Assembly: GCA_903995115.1 (NCBI GenBank)
Contig: LR877160.1
Location: 248,001 to 312,000, forward strand
DNA from: Angomonas deanei
Lineage: Eukaryota > Euglenozoa > Kinetoplastea > Trypanosomatida > Trypanosomatidae
DNA length: 64,000 nt
Direction: 5' to 3'
Numbering within the stretch: the stretch's first letter is position 1; every line of letters starts with the position of its first letter. Shown here piece after piece: positions 1 to 11,841 of this stretch. Under the pieces are notes generated by a model. That model searched no databases. It worked only from the letters and a program-made list of their open reading frames with translations, and had not been told where the DNA came from. The position numbers and the translations under genes are program-made.

Positions 1-1
1 C

Positions 2-3000
2 ACCCACGAGCCCCACTTTGTGCTGCTGCGTGAGGTGGTCTCCTTCGGTCCTGCCACCAAGAAGGACCGTGAGCGACAGGAGGAGGACACCGCGAAGGGA
101 ATTGTGATTGACAAATCGTACCATCAGGCCGATGAGTTCGTGCTGTTTCACATCAACGTGCTGCGGGATTATTTGCAGATCGATATCAGCCACCGCCTCG
201 ACCAACGCGGCGGCTCGACGACCTTTGACCTGGAGCGTTGCATCGATGACTTTGTCTTTATGTGTTTCTTTATCGGCAATGACTTTTTGCCCACCATCCC
301 CACCGTTGGGATCAACGACGGCAGTATGCTGACCATGCTGCAGGTGTACGTGGACCACATCCTGTCCAAGGGGATGGCACTCACCCGTAAGGGTAAGAGT
401 TGATTGACTGGCGCTGCACGGAGATTTGGCTCTCGAAGCTGGGGGACCTGGAGTTCACCACCATCAAGACCCGTCAGCAGGAGGAGCTGCAGTATCAGCA
501 GAACCGCGCACGACGGGACCCCTCCCACGAGGTCTCCTCGACCGCCACGCATGTGTTTGAGAACATCACCGACTACAAGCAGCGTTACTACAAGGAGAAG
601 CTCGGCTTCGAGGGCGGCTGGGACCCGATGGGTCGTGACATGCGCAACCTCGCCAAGCACTACGTGGAAGGGCTCAGCTGGGTGATTGGGTACTATTACC
701 AAGGGGTCCCCTCCTGGCAGTGGTTCTACCCGCACTTCTACGCCCCAATGGCGAGTGACCTCGTCAACCTCCCCGCCATCGCGGAAGAAGTGCAGTTTGA
801 CCTCGGGAAGCCTTTTCTCCCTCATCAGCAGCTCCTCTCCGTGCTGCCGCCCATGTCGTACCGCAGTATGCCCAAGGCGTACTGGCCCCTCCTCAAGTCC
901 GCCTCCAGTCCTCTTGTGCAGTACTTCCCAGAGCACATTCAGATCGACCGTGAAGGCGCCCGCGCGCCGTGGGAGGGGATCGTGCTTATCCCCTTTATTG
1001 ACGAGCGCACCCTCCTCGCCGCGTACGAGTCCGTGCAGGACAAGCTAGACCCCGAGGAGGCCAAACACAACGTCCTCGGCCCCAGCCTGTGCTTCTCCTA
1101 CAACCCGCAGATGGAGCCTTACGTTCTCCCTGACACCATGTTCGGTGACCTCCGCGGCGTGACGGTGGAGAAGGAGCCGTTTGAGTTTCCCCCGATGGAT
1201 CGCTTCGATCCGGAGTTGTGCAAAGGGGTACACATTGGCGGTAGTCAGCTCGAGGGATTCTCCTCCCTGCAGTCCAAGGCGCGCCTCATCACGCCGCTGT
1301 ATGAGATGGGCGCAGTGAACATTTTCGGCATGCCGACGAGGAAGGAAAGTCTGCTGCTGCGTTTGAAGAACTTCTCCCGTGCCACCAACGTGAGCGAGGC
1401 GGCCTTGTTGTTGGGGAAGGAAATTCTGGTCGCCTTTCCGCATTACAAGCGGGCGCGTGTGGCAGCGCTGAGCGACGCGACCACCACCACCCGGGCGAGC
1501 TACAACGCCGACGGCTCCTTCGCTGGGTCAGAAAAGAAGGAAAAGACCCGCGACGAGAAGGAGGCCTTCTACCGTGAGGTGCAGAAGCATCAGGCAGACA
1601 TGAAGTCCAAGTTGGGGATTGACGTCCCCGAGCTCAACATCCTCGTCTACGTCCACCGCTTCACCGGGATGCGGCTGAACCACAAGGGGGCACTTATTAA
1701 GCAGTTCACCACCACCGAGACGTGCTACCCCATGCCTCTCACCTGCATGCTGGAAGACATTGACCTGGTGGAGGACTTGCGGTACAAGATGAGAGAGCGC
1801 AGTCCGCTCGACATGGCCTCCGGCTCCAAGTGCATCTACGTCGGACCCGAGCCCAAGAACAAGAAGTTCTCCGCGCAGCTCTACGGCAGCAGCGGGGTGG
1901 TCCTCCGCTCCGAGCCCGACAACAGCACGCACTTTGTCGTCACCATCAAGGTCCACAAGTCGTCCCCCTCCATCCCCAGCGCCCTCGCCGACTACGCCGA
2001 GCGTAACAACTGGGTCTCCCTGCATGAGGCTGCGGACCACATTGGGATTAGCTCCCGCACGCTGTCGACGATCAGCAGCTCCCTCGTCACCTCCTCGCAG
2101 TACGGCTCGCGGGAGTTGGGTCTCTGCCTCAAGTTCACCGGCCGTGCCTTGGCGCGTGTGGGGTATACCAAATTTGTTCAGAAGAGCCTCAACCCGTGGT
2201 ACGTGGGCAACACCGACATCTTCGCCAGAATGGAGCAGGATGAGGAGGCGATGGGCTATCATCTCAACACGAACCCCACGAAAGGAAAAGGTGGGGAGAA
2301 GGGGGAGCACTTGGAGGATAAGAGTGTGAACCGCAGCGGGATGGGGGTGTGGTACTTCTCCCGTGACGCCCTCGCGATCATTACCGACTACGTGGAGCAG
2401 TTCGCCCCGCTGGTCCGCTACATTGAGAGCGGCAGCGTGAACTGCAGTAGTCTGGAGCCGCAGTACTTTATGACGGGGCCTTGGGCGGAGAAGGACGCCG
2501 AGACCGTCATGGGGGAGATTGAGGCTTTCATCGCCGACCGCCGGGTGCTCGATGTGCCCATGATCAAGGCCACGGAGGAGGCCTTTCCCTGGGAACACCT
2601 GGAGGCGCTGGAGTCGGTGCTGGAGAAGTACGGCGACGACGAGACGAAGGAGGTGACGATGAGCCAGGTGTCCAAGAACCACCTGTACTTCCCTGTCACC
2701 CGCAGTGTGGGCGGCCACCTCGTGCCGCTGCCGCTCCCCAAGGATCAAAAGTATCGACTGGGGGCCCGCGTGGTCAACTGCCGCGCGACTGGTAGCGTCC
2801 CCTTCGGCGCCCGCGGTACCATCATTCGTCTCCTCGCCAGCGGCAGGGAGGCGGAGGTGATGTACGACGTCCCTTTCATTGGTGGCACCCGACTGGACGG
2901 TAGGGCGAAGGACACCCGCGCCGCCATCACCAAGTTCGGTGCGCTGCTCGTGCTGTCGGAGGGAAGCACCACGGAGGAGGGTCAAGAAGAGCGCAAGGCC

Positions 3001-3399
3001 GCCCCTACCTCCGCGGAGGAGATTGAGTCCCTCCTCAAGAAGAAGGACCTTAGCAACATCCCCAAGCCACGGTCGGCCACCCTCGCCGCCGCTGCCCCCT
3101 CCCCTCAAGGCACCATCAGCATCAACGCGAGCAGTCCACAGGAGGGCATCAACGTCGCGGACCTCTTCTCCAAGTTCCCGACCGCTAAAAAGAGTCCCTC
3201 CCCCGCCACCGTCGTGCACGTCAGCTCCCCCGACACGCAGGTACCCGCCCCACGCAGCGAGCGGACCACCGTCAGCCCCGGCTCCATCGCCAAGCAGCAC
3301 CGCTCCACTAAGGTGGGGAAGGTCATTCCGGATGCGTTTGTCTCTGGTAAGGTCAGCATCAACTCGAGAAATGCGGTGACAAGTTTCATGAATGGATAA
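2..3399 (+). CDS. 5'-3' exoribonuclease, XRN1 type (5' partial, frame-split)
   Basis: Degrades uncapped RNA from the 5' end, probably in the cytoplasm. The window opens inside the conserved XRN nuclease domain: THEPHFVLLRE is read from base 2 and IGNDFLPTIP near base 275 is the hallmark acidic-site region. The later part has the XRN1-style SH3-like domain (around bases 2730-2960, with RVVNCRATGSVPFGARGT) and a Ser/Pro-rich tail. These domains favour the XRN1 over the XRN2 class; kinetoplastids call the equivalent XRNA. The reading frame changes at about 394-400: the first frame stops at 401-403 and the second is open from 397 onward with a natural continuation (IDWRCTEIWLSKLGDLEF). A single-base error there is the simplest reading. 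The N-terminal third lies outside the window. Confidence 0.88.
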
Positions 3400-4035
3400 G
3401 ACTGTTTACGGAAAGTGCTTTGAAGGACTTGGAAGCGAATCCTTAATGGAGAAAAAAAAAGAAAAAAGTAGTGAAGAAAAACAGAAAAAAAGAGAAAAGA
3501 TATGTTTTTTTTTTTTTTTTTTCTGTTTACCGATCCCCGATTATTTATATATAATATAAATTAAGCTCATTTTTTCCCCCCTCCCTGGATTTTATTCCGC
3601 TCCGCTCATGATGTTTTTTTGTTGTTTTTGGTTAGTTTGTTTGTCTCTGGTGAAGGTATACCTCCGGGGCCTTTTCAGAGTACGGCGATGTAGCTTTTAT
3701 AATGTAATTTTTTTTTTTCGTGTTTTTAGTAGTTCTTATGAAGTCAAAAATAATAAATTAATAAATAAAATAAAATATAATAAGTATAAACATATATGAA
3801 TATGATTTTCTATCTGATAATATATATAATAATAATAAAAACACGTTTTAGGCGGGCATACCAAAGAAAAGGAAGACACTTCTCACAAAATAAACAGCGT
3901 ACCGCTCCGTCTCTCTTCCCCTCCACCGCAAGTTACGCTCATAGATTAGATTCTTCTATTACCCGTGGTAGCCCATCCCCTACACATCCCTTTTTATTAT
4001 TATTATTTAATTGCTTTTGTTATTATTATCGGTTC
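3400..4035. other. AT-rich intergenic spacer with polypyrimidine tract
   Basis: No gene seen. It holds the 3' UTR of the exonuclease gene, a long T run near 3505-3522, a TA-rich stretch at 3750-3840, and a pyrimidine-rich tract at 3903-3928 that leads to an AG at 3931-3932. That AG is a likely trans-splice acceptor for the next gene and would give a leader of about 100 bases. Confidence 0.6.
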
Positions 4036-4878
4036 ATGTCTGCCGATCCCCTTTCCGGTCTCACCCCTCAATCCAGGCAAGTGATTGACACGCTCTTCCG
4101 CTGGTCCAAGCTGTCGCTAGAAAAGTTCAAGCGAGACCTGGCGGTGGAGGCGAGCGCCTTCCAGTCCGGTAACCTCCTCCAAGAGCACTTTACCCGCGAC
4201 AATGTACAGCAAATGTTACAGGGGCAGCTGTACATGCTGCAGGGGGTGGTGGACACGCAGATGGAGCAGACCACGGCGAGCTGTGCGGAGCTGATCCGGG
4301 CCGTCCTGCGGCAGGCGGACCTACAGCGACTGGAGGTCAATGTGGATGCGATGGCGGTACTGAGCAACGCGGGTGGTGTCAACGCGATGGGAAACCATGG
4401 TCGTCAGCTCATGGCGGGTCCTAGCAGCCGACTGGCCCCCATCACCGTCGCCGAGGCTGGCGGGGAGGCCGCCAAGCAGCTAGCGGAGGCCAACGCCGAG
4501 GTGCGCCGGCTACAGCAGAAGCTAAAGCAGGTCACCGACGCCTACACGCAGGTGATGAGTGGTCGCTCTGCCGATACGGAGCATCTCCTCTCCATGCAGG
4601 ACCGTATGAACGATAGGGAGCGGCTCGCGGCGGAGCTGGCGCAGCGGTGCCAGGGGCAGGACCCCCAGCTGGGGGCGGCGGTCAACCAGCTCCGGCAGGA
4701 GGTGGCGGAGGCGAAGCGAGAGCTGGCCACCCGACTCAACCAGTCCACGCAGTACCAGCAGGTGAAGCAGTTGTTAGCGCAGCGTAATGAGGAACTGAAG
4801 AAGACACGTGCCCTCCTCTGCCGCTATGACCCGTCTTTCAGGGCACATAACGATGATATTGCCCCCGAAGACGATTGA
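4036..4878 (+). CDS. LZTFL1-like coiled-coil protein (BBSome regulator family)
   Basis: Leucine-zipper transcription factor-like 1 binds the BBSome and controls its traffic into cilia or flagella. The protein is 280 residues, close to human LZTFL1 (299). It has the same order: a helical N-terminal region (IDTLFRWSKLSLEKFKRDL), then a long coiled coil, then a conserved end in which STQYQQVKQLLAQRNEELKK and CRYDP match the family's TAAYRNMKEIL...YEP ending. ATG 4036 was chosen because the frame upstream of it is AT-rich spacer sequence with hydrophobic nonsense. Fits a flagellated protist. The identification is by recalled similarity. Confidence 0.72.
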   Translation: MSADPLSGLTPQSRQVIDTLFRWSKLSLEKFKRDLAVEASAFQSGNLLQEHFTRDNVQQMLQGQLYMLQGVVDTQMEQTTASCAELIRAVLRQADLQRLEVNVDAMAVLSNAGGVNAMGNHGRQLMAGPSSRLAPITVAEAGGEAAKQLAEANAEVRRLQQKLKQVTDAYTQVMSGRSADTEHLLSMQDRMNDRERLAAELAQRCQGQDPQLGAAVNQLRQEVAEAKRELATRLNQSTQYQQVKQLLAQRNEELKKTRALLCRYDPSFRAHNDDIAPEDD

Positions 4879-5193
4879 GCATGTAAAAAAAAAAAAAATA
4901 AGCATAATAAAGTTGTTGTTGTTGTTGATTTGTTGGTGGTTTTGTGTACATACCGTAAAGTATGTCAATAAACAGAATAAGTATGATTTAAAAATGAAGA
5001 AAAAAAGAATGAGTTGACGTAAACCGATATTTTTTTCTTAAAAAAAAAAAAAGTTGGCTGAACGTATTGGCGCACATCAAAGAGAAGAAGAATGAAAGAA
5101 ATTGCTCTAAAACTGAAATTCACAGCAATCCACTTTCCCTCCTTTTTTTTTTTTTTTTAATTATAGAAATAGAATTAGGTGCGTGTGTGCGTC
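4879..5193. other. Intergenic spacer with strong splice-acceptor signal
   Basis: No gene seen. Several A and T runs; a tract of about 18 T residues ends at about 5158 and is followed by an AG at 5165-5166, only 28 bases before the next ATG. Confidence 0.6.
5165..5166 (+). promoter_or_regulatory. Predicted trans-splice acceptor
   Basis: AG after a 25-base pyrimidine tract (about 5134-5158). It is the first AG after the tract and leaves a 27-base 5' UTR to ATG 5194, which supports that start over the upstream in-frame GTG-type codon. Confidence 0.6.
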
Positions 5194-7933
5194 ATGTCTG
5201 ATCGTCCGGCGGGGTCCAACATTGTAGGGACGGTCGCCCTCGCCTGTTTTGCCTTGGGCCTCACCGCCGTCAGCTACCTCGCCCACCGTCGGGGAACACA
5301 GGGGCCCGGTGGGACGTACAGTGGGAACAATCTACCCGGAATGAGCGGAAATAATAATATGAATAACAAGTATGGCGCCCGTCGAGGGACGATGGTGGCA
5401 GGGGAGCAGAACTACAATGATGGCGGGGACGCGCCTGGTCAGCGAGGGGAGGAGGAAAAGTCGTCCTACTATCTCTCTGCCAGCGCGGAGCGTCACATTC
5501 GACGGCAAAATACAAATTTAATTGAGTGGTACGATGATGAATTAGGTTTAGTGATTCCCTTTGCCTCCAACCACTTTGTCCTGCGCTCCGAGGAGCGTCA
5601 GGCCCCCCTCATCATGCTGAATTTAGATTGTCTACGACGGAAGGAACATCGCGTCTCCATCACGATTGAGGAAACCTTTCTGTGCGAGACGGCGGAGAAC
5701 TATCGGGAGAGTAGTCTATACAAGATTGCGGACTGCTGTAAGATACTGTCCATGTCTAGCACTCGGATTGGCAGCACGCAGCACCCCCAGGCGGAGTACT
5801 GCTACCTCGACGAGCGGGATCGCATGACCTACGTCCTCGCCGTCTTCCTCACGTACAACCGTCTAGCGCTCACGGTACAGTATGTGGCGGGTACACGGAT
5901 TCAAGGAACTCAGCCGAGCGCTTTTAATGAGGTGATACGGTCGATTCGCTTCTCCCCGCCACGGCCGTCAGATTCTTATCTGCTGGTGTCGGAGCCTCGA
6001 CTAGGTCTGGGGTATCGCGTCCCACTCGACTTTGCCTCCACAGACAGCATTCCATTAGACGACGTGGGTCGCACCGCTTCTGACCGGGCGGACGACGCGC
6101 TGTACTACAGTCGCAGTAACGCCGTCAGCAGCAGTACGAGCTCCTTGAGTGTGCCTTTCATTACACTGGTTGGCCGAGGGGCACGTCACATGGGCGTCAT
6201 TAGCAGCTACGAGCCGTCCGTGAGTTCGGTCGTCGGGGGTGGTCCTGGGGTGAGCCGGTACGGGTGGCAGCAGTACCTGGAGATGCTAGTCCTCACCACC
6301 GTCCGTCGCCTCGGCGTGCAGCCGTGTGTACCTCTCCAGCTGTTGTTCAAGGAGGACATGCAAGGACGGCAGGAAACCGCAGGCACCATTCTTATCCGCC
6401 CGTATCAGGTGAACGTCTCGTGCAAGGGGAACTTTAGCAGTGACGAGGGAGATGAAAAGGGTTGTGTCAAGCTCACCGGCTCCTTCTGCCTGATTTACGA
6501 AAACTTGGACCCTAACAGTCCCTGCCTCCCTTTCCTGAAGCCCACCGACGGGGAGAGCGGCCGCCGTGCGTATGTCAGTATCTTTGTCTTCCCCGTGCGT
6601 GACGAGTGCGTCAGTTTTTGTTTCATCGCCTCCGCCACCCGCCACTCCGTCGAGGAGTTCTTTAGTTTTCTGTACCACCACGATCGAGTCCATCTCCCTC
6701 GGCAACCATCACGGCCAGTCCACCTCCATGCTGTACTGCAACCTGCGGCACCCCGTAGCACCTTTTATCATGTCCCTAGGGGCACAGGATGCCGTCACGG
6801 TGGAGGAACCACTTCTGGGGGACCCTCTCGCGGTCTTTCACCACCACGGCCTGGAGCGCATTACCGTCACCCTGCGTGTGTTCCCGCTGACTGGGAGAGG
6901 CGAGCAGCAGAGCGGTACCACCACCCCAGCCGGCAGACCCACCCGCGGCAGCCGCTACTACGCCAAGATGTTAGACCACCTCCTCCGTCATCACCTCTCC
7001 CAACTACCGGGGGGTGCCATCGTCCACGTGTGGGAGCCGTTCATGGTGCATGGGATGATTGCCCTCAAACTGTGTTTTGAGTTCCCTACCCCCACGGGGA
7101 CCGGCGCCATCACGACCGAGCGGATTAGCTCTACCCTCCCGCCGGGTGGTGTGCATGTGGATGATCTAGAGGCGGTGTCGGTGGCCACCTCGGAGTGGAC
7201 TGCCTCCCGCGCCGCTGCACTAGAGGAGGAAGTAGGACTGCAGAACCCCTTCGCCCGCTACTATCCTCCACCGCACCCACCAGACAGCTACTACGGCCTG
7301 CAGCCACCGCCCAAGTACCTCCCGGAATACTATGAAGGGGAAAATAATCGAGCTAATGCTGGAAAAGGAAAGGGAAATAATAGTACGAATGCGAACGAAC
7401 CGCACACCGCAAATAGTAATCTCAACGACAGCACGGGCAATATGCATGGAGGGGTAGGGAAAGGGATGAACCGTGAATACCAGGATGGGAACTCCATCTA
7501 CCGTAACGGGGCCCTCCACACCATGAACAGTAACGCCCTCGTCCCCAGCTCGAGTATCCTCTTCAACAAGAATGGGTCGATTGTCCAAAATATAAATACC
7601 TCCGTCGCCAGGATGGCATCGCCCACCTCCGACAGCGGCGCGGTGAACTCTTTTCCCAATCTGCCCCCGTCCCTCGATGCCATGGACCACCCCCTCCGGC
7701 AGGACAGCCCTAACCACAACAGCAATGGTAATCCCCACAAGGAGGTCGCACTGTCGGTCTCCTCTCACTCGCAGGAGGAGGTGGAGGACCCGCTGCGGGT
7801 GTCGGTGGCCGTCGTGCGCGATCGTCAGGTGTTCCTCTTTACCGCTGGGACCTCCGTCTACTCCTACGCCTTTGCGCAGCAGGTGGTGACGGAGCTGGCG
7901 GGGAACGTGATGGCGGTACCGGATTCAGGGTAA
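5194..7933 (+). CDS. Membrane-anchored conserved protein, unknown function (frame-split)
   Basis: I do not recognise the family. Residues about 10-30 form one hydrophobic segment (IVGTVALACFALGLTAVSYL), so the protein is probably anchored with the rest on one side of the membrane. A low-complexity Gly/Asn linker follows, then a long globular region of mixed strand character, then an Asn/Ser-rich region (coded at about 7330-7750) and a short hydrophobic-rich end. The frame changes once at about 6665-6690: VEEFFSFLY belongs to the first frame and TIESISLGNHHGQSTS to the second, with no loss of protein-like composition across the join. Full product about 910 residues. Confidence 0.6.
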
Positions 7934-8141
7934 AAATAACGTGTTGCACTCGTTTTTTGTTGTTTATGTTCTGTATCGAGTTCTTGTATAATTATTATTA
8001 TTATTTAATGGTGTGATGTTCGTTTGTTTTTCTCGTTAGTAGCGATGTAGAGATGGCTCGAATTTCTCTACTTTTCTTCTGCGCTTCATCTCCTTCTCCG
8101 TAAAAAAGCTTAACGTCATCACAAAAGTAAACAAACGAAAA

Positions 8142-8756
8142 ATGGGTATCATTGGCAATTTCAACGTGTACGCGTTGATGATCATACCGTTAGCGATTAT
8201 GATTAAAGGACACAAGATCGCCCTCGGTAGTTGTATCCCGCTCATGATCATCAGCTCCGTCCTGCAGCTGCTCCTCTCCTCTTTTGCCAGCTCCCTGCCC
8301 GCGCCGCTGGCCACTCTGGTCGGTAGCATCGCGGCGGCCTTCGCCACCACCTACTTCTTCTCCTTTGTGCTGCAGGACAAGCGGTCCCGTCAGGTGCTAC
8401 GCCTCACCTCCTCTGTGGATGGGGATGCCGCCGCCACCCTCGCCACTGTCTGGTGCTGCGTCAACACCGCTCTGTTCCGCTGGTTCGGGTGGTACCACAG
8501 CATGTCCAGCCCTGGGTTTGAGAAGGAGAACCTGACGAGCGGGGTGGACGCCTTCTTCTACCTGGTAGCGATTCTGTCTGCTGCCAGACGTCTGCAGGAG
8601 GGGTGTGATCCCAATACGCAGGCGGCCATTGCCGGCAGCTTCGTGGTAGGCGCTGTGGCGCAGTGGGCGACCGGTCTGACCGGCATTCAGTACCTCCTAG
8701 CCGCTGTGCTGCTCTTTTTCTGTAAGGGAAAAGGTGGCTCTGTGAAGGAGGAGTGA
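8142..8756 (+). CDS. Multi-span membrane protein, unknown function
   Basis: 204 residues with about six hydrophobic segments (for example residues 5-22, 27-45, 50-75, 95-110, 135-150, 165-195) and a lysine-rich, charged C-terminus likely to face the cytosol. A small integral membrane protein of the endomembrane system or mitochondrion is likely, but there is no motif I can name. The ATG lies 30-odd bases after an A-rich leader and a C/T-rich tract near 8070-8100, as for neighbouring genes. Confidence 0.6.
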   Translation: MGIIGNFNVYALMIIPLAIMIKGHKIALGSCIPLMIISSVLQLLLSSFASSLPAPLATLVGSIAAAFATTYFFSFVLQDKRSRQVLRLTSSVDGDAAATLATVWCCVNTALFRWFGWYHSMSSPGFEKENLTSGVDAFFYLVAILSAARRLQEGCDPNTQAAIAGSFVVGAVAQWATGLTGIQYLLAAVLLFFCKGKGGSVKEE

Positions 8757-8968
8757 AAAGGAGAGAGAACTTCCCGATAATATAAATTAATAAGAACGCA
8801 TCAAGAAAAAAAAAGAACATGTTCAGTCTGTCACTTCATTCTTTTGTTGTTGGTATTGGCATATTGTGTTTCACACTTTTATAATGTACACAACACTGTT
8901 CACCCTCTTTTGTTTTCATTACTAAAAAGGGAAAAATATAGAAAGTAAAGAAAGACTTTTTTTGACGC

Positions 8969-9769
8969 ATGCCGCCCAAGTCCGCTGCGAAAGCACCTAT
9001 TAAAGATATCGTAGAGAAGGGGATTGAGCGACTAGGAAAGAAGCAACTATGGAATGTCGTCCGCGCCGTCCGCTCCTGCCCCGACACCGCCGACGACGTC
9101 CGCGAGGCGCTCCGCTCACTGAATATTTTCATCTCCGACGATCACTACATGGCCATGGTGGGGGATTACGGGGAAAACAACTTTAACAAGGACTTATTCA
9201 TGAAAGACTTTTTCAATGTCTTCACCCCCCGCCGCCGTCACGTGGTCGACTTGGTCCTCAAGAAGCTGGACCCCGATGGCACCGGTGTCATCACCTACGA
9301 AACACTTAGCAGGGAGTACGATGTGCTGCGTCATCCCGATGTGGTCAGCCACGTCCGTGACACCGACGACGTCGAGGCGGAGTTCTTCGACAGCATCATG
9401 TCCGGTGGCGAGGTGGGGGACTCCGTGCTCACCGCAGAGGAGATGATGGGCTACTACATTGGCATCAGCTACACCACCCCCAAGGATGAAGACTTTGAGC
9501 TGCGCTGTGTGCGCTCCTTCTGCCTGGACCGTCCTCGGCTGGACCCTAACCTGGAGTTGGATCAAATGAAGGGATCGCAGAAGGTGTCCCGTCAGAGTCG
9601 CTTCCTCGGAGAGGGGAAGGCACACCCACTCTATACCACGACCAACGCCTCGTACGGGAAGGAGGCGACGGGGGAGAACTGTGTCCGACCGGAGCATGGG
9701 CTATCTCAGAAATTTACGAAGAATGCGCCGTCCAGGAATGCCGGCGGTGCGACTGGGATGAATATTTGA
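8969..9769 (+). CDS. Calcyphosin-like EF-hand protein
   Basis: 266 residues. One canonical EF-hand loop is visible (DPDGTGVITYET, about residues 101-112), followed by a segment that tracks calcyphosin: YDVLRHPDVV, a degenerate loop (GEVGDSVLTAEE), then GYYIGISYTTPKDEDFEL, which matches the YYAGVSASIDTD part of vertebrate calcyphosins. The N-terminus is basic and the C-terminal 60 residues are disordered. Calcium-binding proteins of this class are frequent in flagella, but location is inferred only. Confidence 0.7.
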   Translation: MPPKSAAKAPIKDIVEKGIERLGKKQLWNVVRAVRSCPDTADDVREALRSLNIFISDDHYMAMVGDYGENNFNKDLFMKDFFNVFTPRRRHVVDLVLKKLDPDGTGVITYETLSREYDVLRHPDVVSHVRDTDDVEAEFFDSIMSGGEVGDSVLTAEEMMGYYIGISYTTPKDEDFELRCVRSFCLDRPRLDPNLELDQMKGSQKVSRQSRFLGEGKAHPLYTTTNASYGKEATGENCVRPEHGLSQKFTKNAPSRNAGGATGMNI

Positions 9770-10106
9770 AGAAAAAAAAAGCAATCCTATGCATCGGTGG
9801 CTTTTTTTTTTTTACAACGTAGAGATATGTATATGTAAATAACGTGCTGTTGTTTTCTTTTCCTCTTATTGTGTCGTGTGTACCAGTGAATATTGTCTTC
9901 TAAAGTGTTTGAGAAATGATGTGCAGTTTTTTTATTATCTCCCCTCTCTCCATTCTTTTTTTTCCAAGAGTTTTTTTTTTATTATTCATATAAGCATTTC
10001 CGTATTGAATACATCCCCATAGATCGATATAAAGTACTTCTATTTTCTAGAGTCCTACTTATATATATATTAAAATCATAACTATTATTTATTATCCTTG
10101 TTCATA
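9770..10106. other. Intergenic spacer
   Basis: No gene seen. AT-rich, with a pyrimidine tract at about 9939-9964 followed by AGs at 9967-9970 that could accept the spliced leader of the next gene, and short TA repeats near 10060. Confidence 0.5.
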
Positions 10107-11615
10107 ATGCCAGTCGATACCGTTTCTGTTTCCTTCACCCTCACCAGAGGGCCGGCCAACGCCCCTCGCTCGATGCAGGTGGATGTGCCGCTGGATGGGA
10201 CGGCGGTCACCCTCGGTAGAGCCACCGACTGTGCCTGTGTGATGGATCCTTGGTTCATCTTTGCCTCGCAGTCACAGTGCTCCTTATTTGCACTATCCGA
10301 GAAGGAAAAGAATAAGAATGATAATGGAGAGACGACTCCTGTCAAGTCCTCTTCCTATTCCGTGTTTATCTCCGACCTCTGCAGCAGTAACGGCACTTTT
10401 GTCAACAATCGTCGTATCGGTGGCACGGAACCGGTGCCACTGCAGACCGGTGACACCTGTGTGCTGGGCGGCATGCGGGATGTGGAGGTGGGAGAGGAGA
10501 TCCCAGCGGACGCCTATAATGGCCCAGAGCTGATGGTCTGGCGGGTGGACATTGCAGACCAACCCCCCGCCATACCCCTGGAAGAGACCCCCGCTGTACT
10601 GCCCCTCCGCGAGGTGCTGGAGAAGGAGGAGCGAGAAGTGCTACGGACGGTGCTGCGGTCGGTGCAGAAGGAGGAGGAGCGACGGGCGACCTCGACCTCG
10701 GTGATGGACACCCCGAGACAGAAGTTGTTTGATGGGGACGCCCTCTCTCCTGCCGGACCTCCGACCGTGACCAAGGCGCCGGTGGCCACTGATGCCAGCC
10801 CCGCCGTGCCGATGCGCTGTCATACCCCTCCGCCAGTGGAGCAGACACAGCCCCCCAAGTCTCTCCTCGAGGAACTCACGCCAGAGCCACGCCGGTCCGC
10901 TACGATTGCTGCCGCCCTTTCCCCCAGGCAAGTCATCCCACCACCGCCACCGGCACACCTCCTCGCGGTGCGACTGGGCAAGCACACCTACCATGTGCCG
11001 GAGGAGCGACAGCAGCACTACCTCAAGACCGCCCACGAGGAGGACGAGGACGAGGAGGTAGTCGACCAGCCAGCCCGCGCCACCAAGAAAGGTAAGCGCA
11101 ACCGTCCGGTCAAGGCAGCACAAAAGACGAAAAAGGGATTAGGCAAAAAGCAATTTAAAAAAGAAGAACCCCTGGCCGCCCCGTATCAACTACAGTTCAC
11201 CAGTTCACACTGGAAATGGGCCATGGACAACCCCAACCAACAAGAAAAGAATAAGAAGGAAGAGGAGGATGCTGTGTTTCACTGCATGCTGCCGACCTCC
11301 TCTATTCTCTCCCTCATGGCCTGTGAGGAGCGACGGGGACTGGCGGTGGAGCTCAAGGATGGGTGCTCCCTGCCACTGATAGATGCTTCCCTCCTGCAGG
11401 GAGGAGACCAGAACCGCTGGGTCGTCTGGCTGCTGGAGGAAGAAGATAATAATACCAATTCACAAGATAATAGTGAAGCGTCGACTTACTTTTCACAGTT
11501 GTTGCGAAATTTGGAGGTATTCTACGCACAAAGTAAGTTTTGTCCTCCGTACTGTGTAGAGGCAAATATCTTTGATCAGATATTTGCGCCCTCTCGGCAG
11601 AAAGTAAGTTCATAG
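10107..11615 (+). CDS. FHA-domain protein
   Basis: 502 residues. The N-terminal part is a forkhead-associated (phosphothreonine-binding) domain: a GRATDC strand, then SDLCSSNGTFVNNRRI, which carries the family's S-x-x-NGT-x-x-N signature. The usual serine-histidine pair in the middle of the fold is not obvious, so ligand binding may be altered. A long acidic/proline-rich linker with Lys-rich patches (about 330-370) follows, and then a conserved-looking C-terminal globular segment. ATG 10107 is preferred to an upstream TTG. Pathway unknown; nuclear or signalling roles are typical of FHA proteins. Confidence 0.7.
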   Translation: MPVDTVSVSFTLTRGPANAPRSMQVDVPLDGTAVTLGRATDCACVMDPWFIFASQSQCSLFALSEKEKNKNDNGETTPVKSSSYSVFISDLCSSNGTFVNNRRIGGTEPVPLQTGDTCVLGGMRDVEVGEEIPADAYNGPELMVWRVDIADQPPAIPLEETPAVLPLREVLEKEEREVLRTVLRSVQKEEERRATSTSVMDTPRQKLFDGDALSPAGPPTVTKAPVATDASPAVPMRCHTPPPVEQTQPPKSLLEELTPEPRRSATIAAALSPRQVIPPPPPAHLLAVRLGKHTYHVPEERQQHYLKTAHEEDEDEEVVDQPARATKKGKRNRPVKAAQKTKKGLGKKQFKKEEPLAAPYQLQFTSSHWKWAMDNPNQQEKNKKEEEDAVFHCMLPTSSILSLMACEERRGLAVELKDGCSLPLIDASLLQGGDQNRWVVWLLEEEDNNTNSQDNSEASTYFSQLLRNLEVFYAQSKFCPPYCVEANIFDQIFAPSRQKVSS

Positions 11616-11841
11616 AAACACTTCGTCCAATACATATATATACGTTTGATTCATTTATTTTGTTTGTTTTGTTAATGATAGATTGATTGAAGTTTGTAGA
11701 AAAAAAAAAAAAGATACACCAACAACTGTTGAATGATGAAACAAACAACGACAAGAAACTATAACGGCGTTACATCACTCTTTTATCTCCAAAAAAATAT
11801 TACTCTGAATAGTTTTTCCTTCTTTACAAAGTACACTGCGA

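Noticed and set aside
391-403. GTAAG considered as a 5' splice site explaining the exonuclease frame change
   Set aside because: The second frame is open within a few bases, no branch site or AG acceptor is placed to remove an intron, and no other introns are seen.
1528-3300. Long open frame on the minus strand (590 codons)
   Set aside because: It lies antisense to the exonuclease gene, is rich in His, Arg and Gly as expected for the complement of GC-rich coding DNA, and has no domain.
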